Shown here in pieces: positions 8,912 to 15,352 of a DNA stretch of 64,000 nt. Within the stretch, counting starts at the first letter, position 1, and each line of letters starts with the position of its first letter. Origin of the DNA: Agathobaculum hominis (lineage in GTDB: Bacteria; Bacillota; Clostridia; Oscillospirales; Butyricicoccaceae); contig NZ_JACOPK010000006.1 of the NCBI RefSeq assembly GCF_014288055.1, positions 124,001 through 188,000 of the forward strand, given 5' to 3'. Made by a program: the position numbers and the translations under genes. Below the pieces are notes generated by a model. It saw nothing but the letters and a program-made list of their open reading frames with translations. It had not been told where the DNA came from and ran no database searches.

Positions 8912-9256
8912 ATGGCATCGAGCAGGGAATATCTGGAGTTCATTCTGGGACAGCTTTCCGGCCTCGAGGAGATCACGCACCGCGCGATGATGGGCGAATA
9001 CATCCTTTACTATCGCGGAAGGGTGATCGGCGGCATTTACGACGACCGGCTGCTCGTCAAACCGGTCCCGGCGGCGGTCAGCCGCATGCCGGAGGCTCTG
9101 CGTGAGCTGCCGTATGAGGGCGCAAGGCCGATGCTGCTCGTCGGGAACGTGGACGACAGGGAGTTTCTGACGGAGCTGATCGGCGCGATGTATGAGGAAC
9201 TGCCTGCGCCAAAGCCGAAAAAGCGCAGACAGGCGTTGCAGGAACGGGAGAAATGA
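8912..9256 (+). CDS. TfoX N-terminal domain protein
   Basis: 114-residue protein with the TfoX N-terminal fold: MASSREYLEFILGQLSGLEEITHRAMMGEYILYYRGRVIGGIYDDRLLVK-type sequence around residues 1-50 with the MMGEY signature. It ends in a basic tail (KPKKRRQALQEREK). The ATG at 8912 has GGGGAG upstream. Stand-alone TfoX-N proteins are common in Clostridia and have no settled function. It is divergent from the DtxR-type gene and precedes aguA. Confidence 0.8.
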   Translation: MASSREYLEFILGQLSGLEEITHRAMMGEYILYYRGRVIGGIYDDRLLVKPVPAAVSRMPEALRELPYEGARPMLLVGNVDDREFLTELIGAMYEELPAPKPKKRRQALQEREK

Positions 9257-9284
9257 TGTAATCTAAGGGTAGCGAAAAATCACA

Positions 9285-9309
9285 GGCAGCACCGCTGTGC
9301 GGTATTGCC
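9285..9309 (+). repeat. Collapsed RF2 relic (fused terminal repeats)
   Basis: A 25-bp hairpin GGCAGCACCGC-tgt-GCGGTATTGCC. Its arms match the first and last 11 bases of the RF2 elements at 52035 and 57209, with the interior missing. It sits 25 bp before the chosen aguA start, so it lies in the aguA leader. Confidence 0.6.
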
Positions 9310-9334
9310 CATGAGCGGATCGGAGTATAAAAAC

Positions 9335-10429
9335 ATGAAGATATTGCATACCACACCTTCACAGGACGGATTTTACATGCCGGCGGAGTTCGCGCCGCAT
9401 GAGGGCTGTCTGATGATCTGGCCGGAGCGCGGAGACAGCTGGCAGTACGGCGCCTATGCGGCGCGCAAAGCCTTCCTGCGCGTCATCGAGACCATCTCCG
9501 AGAGCGAGAGCATGACCGTGCTGTGCTCGGAGGGACAGTACGACAACGCCCGCGCACAGCTTCCCGACCGCGTGCGGCTCGTCGTGATGGCGACGGATGA
9601 CGCATGGGCGCGCGACGTCGGGCCGACCTTCGTCGTAAACAGCCGCGGCGAGCGCCGCGGCATCGACTGGGGCTTCAACGCATGGGGCGGCAACGTGGAC
9701 GGCCTGTATCCCTCGTGGGAGAACGACAACCGCGTGGCGCGCAAGTTCTGCGACCTGCTTGGGGACGACGTTTACGACAAGCGCGATTTTATCTGCGAGG
9801 GCGGCTCAATCCATACGGACGGCGAGGGGACGGCGCTCGTTACCGAGGCGTGCCTGCTGAGCGCCGGCCGCAACCCCGACCTGACGAAGGCGGAGATCGA
9901 GCGGGTGCTGTGCGATTATCTCGGCGTCAGCAAGGTGATCTGGCTGCCGCGCGGCATTTACAACGACGAGACCAACGAACACGTGGACAATGTCTGTGCG
10001 TTTACCGCGCCGGGTGAGGTCGTGCTCGCGTGGACGGACGACGAGGACGACCCGCAGTACGCGCTGTCGGCAGCGAGCCTTGCCGTGCTCGAGACCGAGC
10101 TTGACGCGAAGGGCCGCCGCATCAAGGTGCACAGACTGCCGCTGCCGAAGCCGGTCACGATCACCGCAGAGGAATGCGAAGGACTTGACCTGTGTGAGGG
10201 CGAGCCGACGCGCACGCCGGGTGAGCGCCTTGCCGCAAGCTACGTCAACTTCTACATCGCGAACCACGCGGTCGTGATGCCGGCGTTCGGCGATCCGGCC
10301 GACGAGCGGGCGCAGGAGATCCTTCGGAAGCTGTTCCCGACGCGCGAGATCGTCGCCATCCCGGCGCGCGATATTCTCATCGGCGGCGGCAATATTCACT
10401 GCATCACGCAGCAGATCCCGAAAAAGTAA
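9335..10429 (+). CDS. aguA: Agmatine deiminase AguA
   Basis: 364-residue guanidino-group-modifying enzyme that converts agmatine to N-carbamoylputrescine and ammonia. It shows QDGFYMPAEFAPHEGCLMIWP at the N-terminus, ARDVGPTFVVN, the GGSIHTDGEGT segment with catalytic His, WLPRGIYNDETNEHVDN, and the C-terminal GGGNIHCITQQIP containing the nucleophile Cys. The start is the ATG at 9335, 9 bp after GGAG, which aligns with homologues; TTG 9305 and ATG 9311 are upstream alternatives. It is followed 12 bp later by aguB. Confidence 0.95.
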   Translation: MKILHTTPSQDGFYMPAEFAPHEGCLMIWPERGDSWQYGAYAARKAFLRVIETISESESMTVLCSEGQYDNARAQLPDRVRLVVMATDDAWARDVGPTFVVNSRGERRGIDWGFNAWGGNVDGLYPSWENDNRVARKFCDLLGDDVYDKRDFICEGGSIHTDGEGTALVTEACLLSAGRNPDLTKAEIERVLCDYLGVSKVIWLPRGIYNDETNEHVDNVCAFTAPGEVVLAWTDDEDDPQYALSAASLAVLETELDAKGRRIKVHRLPLPKPVTITAEECEGLDLCEGEPTRTPGERLAASYVNFYIANHAVVMPAFGDPADERAQEILRKLFPTREIVAIPARDILIGGGNIHCITQQIPKK

Positions 10430-10441
10430 GGAGCAGATAAC

Positions 10442-11308
10442 ATGAGTAAAGTAACCGTTGCAGCGGTGCAGATGACCTACGGTCTGGAAAACGCGATGGA
10501 AAAGGTGCGCGAGGCGGCGTCGCAGGGCGCACAGATCATCCTTCTGCCCGAACTGTTCGAAAACTGGTATTTCTGTCAGGAAAAAAGCTATGAAAACTAT
10601 CATCTCGCGACAACGCTGGAGGAAAATCCGGCGGTGCGCGAGCTTCGCAAGATCGCGCATGATTTTCGCGTGGTCCTGCCGGTCAGCTATTATGAGCGCG
10701 TCGGCAACACCACGTTCAACACGGTCGCGGTGATCGACGCGGACGGCTCTATTCTCGGTCAGTACCGCAAGACGCACATCCCGGACGACCATTTCTATCA
10801 GGAAAAATTCTATTTCACCCCGGGCGACACCGGCTTCAAGGTCTGGGACACCGCCTACGCGAAGATCGGCGTCGGCATCTGCTGGGATCAGTGGTTCCCG
10901 GAGTCCGCGCGCTGCATGGCGCTGATGGGCGCGGAGATCCTGTTCTATCCGACCGCCATCGGCTCGGAGCCCATCCTCGACTGCGACTCCATGCCGCACT
11001 GGCGCCGCTGCATGCAGGGTCATGCCGCTGCGAATATCATGCCGCTCATCGCGGCCAACCGCATCGGCACCGAGACCGTTCAGCCGAGCGAGGATAATCA
11101 GCAGCAGTCCTCTTCGCTGACCTTCTACGGCTCGTCGTTCATCGCGGACGAGACCGGCGCACTCGTCGAGCAGGCCGACCGCGAAAACGAGGGCGTGCTG
11201 ACGCACACCTTCGACCTCGACGCGATCCGCGAGATGCGCCATTCGTGGGGTGTATTCCGCGACCGCCGTCCGGAAATGTACGGCGCGCTGAAGTCGTTCG
11301 GCCGGTAA
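10442..11308 (+). CDS. aguB: N-carbamoylputrescine amidase AguB
   Basis: 288-residue nitrilase-superfamily enzyme that hydrolyses N-carbamoylputrescine to putrescine, CO2 and ammonia. The catalytic triad is visible as Glu in LLPELFE, Lys in YRKTHIPD and Cys in GICWDQWFPE. It starts 12 bp after aguA with AAGGAG upstream. The two genes form the agmatine route to putrescine; there is no arginine decarboxylase in the window. Confidence 0.95.
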   Translation: MSKVTVAAVQMTYGLENAMEKVREAASQGAQIILLPELFENWYFCQEKSYENYHLATTLEENPAVRELRKIAHDFRVVLPVSYYERVGNTTFNTVAVIDADGSILGQYRKTHIPDDHFYQEKFYFTPGDTGFKVWDTAYAKIGVGICWDQWFPESARCMALMGAEILFYPTAIGSEPILDCDSMPHWRRCMQGHAAANIMPLIAANRIGTETVQPSEDNQQQSSSLTFYGSSFIADETGALVEQADRENEGVLTHTFDLDAIREMRHSWGVFRDRRPEMYGALKSFGR

Positions 11309-11309
11309 G

Positions 11310-11512
11310 AGACTGTCGAAAAACTATCGTTTTTCCGACAATCTGTGTTCTGACTGTGCAGAACACGAGTCGTCCGAAAGTTCCCGTGCGGAAACTTTCT
11401 CTCTCTTAAGGTATCAAAACCGAGGCACACGCCCCCGGTTTCGATGAAATCGCTGTGCGATTTCTATTGCATTCGCGCAGCTGCTTCGGTATAGAATTGA
11501 CGTTATCGACAG
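11310..11512 (-). repeat. RF1 repeat copy 3 (reverse orientation)
   Basis: Full-length RF1 in reverse, beginning AGACTGTCG one base after the aguB stop codon and ending TTATCGACAG. The hairpin in the variable slot is AAATCGC-tgtg-CGATTT-like rather than GCGTTTGC/GCAAACGC. The end sequences CTGTCGATAA and CTGTCGAAAA are imperfect inverted repeats. Confidence 0.85.
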
Positions 11513-11516
11513 ATTT

Positions 11517-11556
11517 CTGCCCCCGTCCGAGACCCGGACGGGGGCAGCTTTCTATT
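11517..11556 (+). terminator. Terminator after aguB/RF1 copy 3
   Basis: Strong hairpin CTGCCCCCGTCCG-agacc-CGGACGGGGGCAG followed by CTTTCTATT. It probably ends the aguAB transcript beyond the RF1 copy. Confidence 0.8.
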
Positions 11557-11770
11557 GCGCTGGGGGAATGCGGTATTTTTAGAAGCGTTTTTTTCTGTTG
11601 ATGCGGCAGAGGTGTTTTTTGAGCTCTTAACGGCGTGTTCAGATGGAAAACGGCGAAATAATGTGCATGACGAAAAAACGCACAGTTTGAGCGGGTTTGG
11701 TTTTGTTTTTTTCGTACAAAACAACGGACGAATTTCAGCTATTTTAACGTGCTGTTTTGCAAAAAAGATG
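11557..11770. other. AT-rich spacer with no gene recognised
   Basis: About 215 bp with several T-runs and no convincing frame or conserved motif; it precedes the antiporter promoter. Confidence 0.6.
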
Positions 11771-11776
11771 TATAAT
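11771..11776 (+). promoter_or_regulatory. -10 box for the antiporter transcript
   Basis: Consensus TATAAT with an A/T-rich upstream region but no good -35. Initiation near 11783 would give a leader of about 190 nt. Confidence 0.6.
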
Positions 11777-11782
11777 TATATA

Positions 11783-11972
11783 GGTAATCGGGAGATACCG
11801 ACAGCGACCGGAGACCGCCGTCCGCGTACCATCCCCGAAGCACGGCCGAGAGGAACAGCAGACCGTGCGCACGATCGGCCGGCTGAGAGGAACTGTGACA
11901 GCCGCGCCGATAAATATAAGAGAAACGGGGGTTCACCGCCGCCGCTTCTCAGGCAGAAAGGTGGAAAAAATA
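11783..11972 (+). ncRNA. Structured 5' leader of the cation/proton antiporter, candidate riboswitch of unknown class
   Basis: About 190 nt of GC-rich leader with two consecutive hairpins that open with the same GAGAGGAAC sequence: CGGCCGAGAGGAACAG with its arm closing at TCGGCCG, and CGGCTGAGAGGAACTG closing at CAGCCG. A third stem GAGAA..TTCTC encloses GGGGGTTCACC and is followed by AGGCAGAAAGG, just before the AGGTGG ribosome site. The duplicated internal motif suggests tandem aptamers. The end resembles the AGGCAAAAGG of glycine riboswitches, but the CCGAAGG core is not in the right place. I could not match ydaO, TPP, ykoK or ZTP consensus elements. Confidence 0.5.
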
Positions 11973-13199
11973 ATGTCTTACGATTATCTTCTGACGATAG
12001 CGATCATCCTGCTGTCGACGAAAGTTTTCGGTCTGACGAGCGAACGAGTTCACATGCCGCAGGTCGTCGGCGCACTGATCGCCGGTGTTCTGGTTGGCCC
12101 GAGTGTGCTCAACTGGGTGGGCGAGACTGACTTCCTGGTCAAGGCAGCTGAGCTCGGCGTTATCATTCTGATGTTCAATGCGGGCATGGATACCGATCTG
12201 GAGGAGCTGAAAAAGACCGGCTTCGCCTCGTTCATCATTGCAATGATCGGCGTCATCGTACCGCTTCTCGGCGGCATGGGATGCTATCTTGTGTTCGACA
12301 ACAACCCGGGCGATAAGATGAACATGATCAAGGCGGCGTTCATCGGCGTCGTTCTGACCGCAACCTCGGTTTCGATCACGGTCGAGACGCTGCGCGAGAT
12401 GGGCAAGCTGAAAAGCCGGGTCGGCACAGCGATACTGGGCGCGGCCGTTATCGACGATATTCTGGGCATCATCGTCCTGACCATTCTGAGCGCGCTGACC
12501 GATCCTTCGGTACGCCCGCTGTTCGTTCTGACCCGCATTGTAGCGTTCTTCGTATTCGTTGCGGTCGTCGGCCTGATCATGTACAAGGCATTCCTCAAGA
12601 TGGAGCAGAAATGGCACAAGCACCGCCGCATCGCGATTTATGCGGTTGCGTTCGCACTGCTGATGAGCTACGTTGCAGAGCGCTTCTTCGGCATTGCCGA
12701 CATCACCGGCGCATATTTCGCCGGCATCGTCCTCTGCTCGCTGGCTGATGTGCGCGACTATGTCGCAAGCAAGACCAACGTGCTCGGCTATATGCTGTTC
12801 TCTCCGCTGTTCTTCGCGTCCATCGGCATCAAGACCAATCTGGAGGGCCTGACCGTCCAGATGTTCGGCTTTGCGGTCGTGCTGACCATTATCGCGATCC
12901 TGACCAAGATCATCGGCTGCGGCCTCGGCGCAAAGCTGATGGGCTTCCAGGCCTATGATGCGTTCTCCATCGGTCTGGGCATGGTATCGCGCGGCGAGGT
13001 CGCGCTGATCGTTGCGCAGAAGGGCGAGCAGGCCGGCCTGATCGATCCGCATATGTTCCCGCCGATCGTTCTGGTCGTTATCGTCACCACGCTCGTCACG
13101 CCGATCCTGCTCAAGTTCGGCATGAAGAAGCAAACGCCGGCAAACACCGAGTTTTCCGCTCAGGAAGCCGCAAATATGCCCAAGAACAGCCGTTTCTAA
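11973..13199 (+). CDS. CPA2-family monovalent cation:proton antiporter
   Basis: 408-residue integral membrane protein of the Kef/NapA-type sodium/hydrogen exchanger superfamily with about 12 predicted helices. Family signatures are VVGALIAGVLVGP at the N-terminus, LEELKKTGF in helix 3, and AVIDDILGIIVL, whose paired Asp residues bind the cation in CPA2 exchangers. No C-terminal KTN/RCK domain is present. The ATG follows AAAGGTGG at 11973, after a structured leader. It presumably exports Na+ or K+ in exchange for protons; the ion is not determined. Confidence 0.92.
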   Translation: MSYDYLLTIAIILLSTKVFGLTSERVHMPQVVGALIAGVLVGPSVLNWVGETDFLVKAAELGVIILMFNAGMDTDLEELKKTGFASFIIAMIGVIVPLLGGMGCYLVFDNNPGDKMNMIKAAFIGVVLTATSVSITVETLREMGKLKSRVGTAILGAAVIDDILGIIVLTILSALTDPSVRPLFVLTRIVAFFVFVAVVGLIMYKAFLKMEQKWHKHRRIAIYAVAFALLMSYVAERFFGIADITGAYFAGIVLCSLADVRDYVASKTNVLGYMLFSPLFFASIGIKTNLEGLTVQMFGFAVVLTIIAILTKIIGCGLGAKLMGFQAYDAFSIGLGMVSRGEVALIVAQKGEQAGLIDPHMFPPIVLVVIVTTLVTPILLKFGMKKQTPANTEFSAQEAANMPKNSRF

Positions 13200-13222
13200 A
13201 GACTTCCGCGAAATGTTATCTC

Positions 13223-13250
13223 AAAGGACCGCACACTGTGCGGTCCTTTT
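13223..13250 (+). terminator. Terminator of the antiporter gene
   Basis: AAAGGACCGCACA-ctg-TGCGGTCCTTTT, 24 bp after the stop; a perfect stem followed by T4. Confidence 0.9.
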
Positions 13251-13252
13251 GC

Positions 13253-13281
13253 TTGCCGACGGCCGGAGAATGTGCTATACT
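13253..13281 (+). promoter_or_regulatory. Promoter of the 13.3 kb membrane-protein gene
   Basis: TTGCCG at 13253-13258, 17 bp, TATACT at 13276-13281. Confidence 0.75.
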
Positions 13282-13347
13282 GAACACGGTATCGCCTGCT
13301 GCACGCGGCAGCAGGAAAACGAGCTTTTTTACTGGAGGAACGACCAA

Positions 13348-14184
13348 ATGAATAAAACGAAGCTTCTGCCGCTGGCAGCGGCGGCGCTCGCAATTCCCGG
13401 CATCGGCCTGCGCGCGCTGCATCTGCTGAACGGCTTTGACGTTGACAGCGGTCTGCCGACGGCAGGCAGTCCGTGGGTATGGGTCTGCGCTGTGTTCTTC
13501 GTGCTGTGCGCCGTGCTGTACGGCGTACTTGCCGCACCGCTGCGCGAGAAGGAAAGCGTGCCGTTTGAAAAGCTGCTCGGCACGGATCACGCGCTGTTCC
13601 GCATGACAGCCGTCATCGCCGGGCTGCTGCTCATCGCCGGCAGCGCAGGCTATCTCTGCTTCACCTTTACCGCGCAGGAGGAAGGCGCGGCGCTGTGGTC
13701 GCATGTGCTCGAGATCGTCTACTCGATCACGGGAATCGGCAGCGGCGTGTGCATGATCGCCTTCACCAAGGCGCAGGGCGCGTCCTACATGACGTCGGAT
13801 GCGGCGAAATGCGTGCTGCTGCCGCTGTTCTGGAGCGCGCTGCACCTGCTCGTCAACTACCGCATGACCTGCACCGACCCGCGCCTGCAGCTGTTTGCGT
13901 TCGGCCTGCTCGCGGACGTCATGCTCGTGCTCGCGTTCTACCAGATCGCGCGTCTGCTCTACGGCCGTCCGCAGCCGATGCTGCTCGCGTTGTTCGGTGC
14001 GCTCGCGGCAGTCATGTCGTTCTCCGACCTCGGCGGCTACGGCCTCGCTCGTCTGATGGGCGTGACCTCGGTCGCGTGGCCGGGCAAGATGCTGCTGCGC
14101 AGCGGCCTGTCGGCAGCGGCCTGCATCTATGTGCTCGCGCAGCTTTTCGTGCTGTGCTCGAGAAACGCAGATCACGCGGAATGA
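13348..14184 (+). CDS. Multi-pass membrane protein of unknown function
   Basis: 278-residue protein with about seven hydrophobic segments (for example LLPLAAAALAIPGIG, WVWVCAVFFVLCAVLYGVL, TAVIAGLLLIAGSAGYLC) linked by short loops. I do not recognise a catalytic or transport motif. The ATG at 13348 has GGAGGA upstream, and a promoter lies 70 bp before it. It is followed 12 bp downstream by the Spx/ArsC-like gene and is probably co-transcribed with it. Confidence 0.8.
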   Translation: MNKTKLLPLAAAALAIPGIGLRALHLLNGFDVDSGLPTAGSPWVWVCAVFFVLCAVLYGVLAAPLREKESVPFEKLLGTDHALFRMTAVIAGLLLIAGSAGYLCFTFTAQEEGAALWSHVLEIVYSITGIGSGVCMIAFTKAQGASYMTSDAAKCVLLPLFWSALHLLVNYRMTCTDPRLQLFAFGLLADVMLVLAFYQIARLLYGRPQPMLLALFGALAAVMSFSDLGGYGLARLMGVTSVAWPGKMLLRSGLSAAACIYVLAQLFVLCSRNADHAE

Positions 14185-14196
14185 GGAGGAGACCAT

Positions 14197-14550
14197 ATGC
14201 TTTTTGTATGCTACCCCAAATGCTCGACCTGCGCAAAGGCAAGAAAATGGCTGGAAGAGCAGGAAATCTCCTTTGAGGAGCGCGACATCAAAACGGACAA
14301 CCCGACCGAGGCGGAGCTGCGCGACTGGCACCGCCGCAGCGGTCTGCCGCTCAAGCGGTTTTTCAATACGAGCGGCCTTCAGTACAAGGCGCTCGGTCTC
14401 AAGGAGCGTCTGCCCGAAATGAGCGAGGACGAGCAGTACGCGCTGCTCGCGACCGACGGCATGCTCGTCAAGCGTCCGCTGCTCATCGGGGAGGACTTCG
14501 CGCTTCCCGGCTTCAGGGAAAAGGAATGGCGGGAAAAGCTGAACGGATAA
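14197..14550 (+). CDS. ArsC/Spx-family thioredoxin-fold protein
   Basis: 117-residue protein with an N-terminal CSTC (CxxC) motif after FVCYPK and the downstream RPLLIG segment conserved in ArsC/YffB/Spx proteins. Members are either glutaredoxin-dependent reductases or RNA-polymerase-binding regulators; the sequence here (FYPKCSTC..KRFFNTSG, LLATDGMLVKRPLL) is closer to the YffB/YusI arsenate-reductase-like group than to Spx itself. A ribosome site (GAGGAG) precedes the ATG. It ends at a strong terminator. Confidence 0.85.
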   Translation: MLFVCYPKCSTCAKARKWLEEQEISFEERDIKTDNPTEAELRDWHRRSGLPLKRFFNTSGLQYKALGLKERLPEMSEDEQYALLATDGMLVKRPLLIGEDFALPGFREKEWREKLNG

Positions 14551-14560
14551 GCACCGTTTT

Positions 14561-14592
14561 GCCCGGAGCAGAAGCTCCGGGCAGTTTCTTTT
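14561..14592 (+). terminator. Terminator after the ArsC-like gene
   Basis: GCCCGGAGC-agaa-GCTCCGGGC followed by AGTTTCTTTT. Confidence 0.88.
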
Positions 14593-14612
14593 CAGATATT
14601 CGCAAAAAAGAG

Positions 14613-14641
14613 TTGACATAAGACGTCTGATGCTGTATAAT
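14613..14641 (+). promoter_or_regulatory. Consensus promoter for the tRNA-Ser genes
   Basis: TTGACA (14613-14618), 17 bp, TATAAT (14636-14641), starting transcription about 20 bp before the first tRNA. Confidence 0.88.
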
Positions 14642-14666
14642 AAATCTTGCTTATCGGGCAAGACAC

Positions 14667-14755
14667 GGAACGGTATCGAAGCGGTCATAACGAGGCGGTC
14701 TTGAAAACCGTTTGTCCGAAAGGGCGCGTGGGTTCGAATCCCACCCGTTCCGCCA
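14667..14755 (+). tRNA. tRNA-Ser (anticodon TGA)
   Basis: 89 nt including encoded CCA. The acceptor arm GGAACGG pairs with CCGTTCC, the anticodon loop is CTTGAAA (TGA), there is a long variable arm as expected for serine, and the T-arm is GTGGG-TTCGAAT-CCCAC. Discriminator base G. Confidence 0.95.
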
Positions 14756-14872
14756 TTTATGGAACCGGGTGAGTCTGGGATTCGAAAGGCGGCTCTTGGC
14801 AGCATGCCGGCGGCATGTTGCAACTGCCGTGGATTTTCCGCAGAAAATGAATCCCACCCGTTCCGCCATTTA
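14736..14872 (+). repeat. Duplicated tRNA-Ser 3' end flanking a 90-bp insert
   Basis: The 24 bases at 14736-14759 (GAATCCCACC..CCATTTA, the last part of the T-arm, acceptor, CCA and four bases) are repeated exactly at 14849-14872, 113 bp downstream. The insert begins with an imperfect inverted copy of the same tRNA segment (14761-14786) and contains a hairpin of GCAGCATGCCG type (14800-14822). It looks like an attachment-site scar of an excised or decayed integrative element, or a tRNA-derived rearrangement. Confidence 0.75.
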
Positions 14873-14921
14873 CTTTGGCTGAGACGGGAAGAGAGACCAC
14901 GAAAACTGCATAACTTGACAT

Positions 14922-15012
14922 GGAGACGTACCCAAGCTGGTGAAGGGGCTCCCCTGCTAAGGGAGTAGGTCGAGAAATCGGCGCGAGAGTTCAAATCTCT
15001 CCGTCTCCGCCA
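14922..15012 (+). tRNA. tRNA-Ser (anticodon GCT)
   Basis: 91 nt with encoded CCA. Acceptor GGAGACG pairs with CGTCTCC; the anticodon stem-loop CCCCTGCTAAGGG gives GCT; a long variable arm and T-arm GAGAG-TTCAAAT-CTCTC are present. Confidence 0.95.
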
Positions 15013-15015
15013 TAT

Positions 15016-15050
15016 AAATCCTCGTGATCGTAAGGTCACGGGGATTTGTT
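15016..15050 (+). terminator. Terminator of the tRNA-Ser transcript
   Basis: Hairpin AAATCCTCGTGA-tcgtaagg-TCACGGGGATTT ending in TTTGTTGCGTTT, directly after the second tRNA. Confidence 0.8.
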
Positions 15051-15261
15051 GCGTTTGAGGAAAAATCCTGCGCAAAAAATCGTCAGTTAGACGAAAAAAT
15101 CATTTGAATTCGTGCAAACTGCGAAAAAATCCCGGCGCGGAAGCGCCGCTTTTTGCCGCATTTCCGAGGCGAAATGTCGGAAATGTACGGAAAGTCCTGT
15201 CCGAACGGGAGAAAGCTGCATTCCGGTTTGTCACTTTTTACAGGTTCATTTTTACATAAAC

Positions 15262-15290
15262 TTGACATTTCTCTGATTTTCGTGTATAAT
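15262..15290 (+). promoter_or_regulatory. Consensus promoter of the first LtaS-like gene
   Basis: TTGACA (15262-15267), 17 bp, TATAAT (15285-15290), 62 bp before the start codon. The remaining 210 bp upstream (15051-15261) hold no gene that I can recognise. Confidence 0.85.
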
Positions 15291-15352
15291 TTCGCACTTG
15301 TGGAAGATAGAATTTACGACTTGACATACTGTGAAAAATCGGGGAGAAATGT

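Noticed and set aside
11503..11724. 73-codon minus-strand frame in the spacer before the antiporter leader
   Set aside because: Low-complexity Lys/Ser translation over a terminator hairpin, without ribosome site.
11783..11972. ydaO (c-di-AMP) or glycine riboswitch before the antiporter
   Set aside because: The conserved cores I remember for both are absent or misplaced; kept as an unassigned leader.
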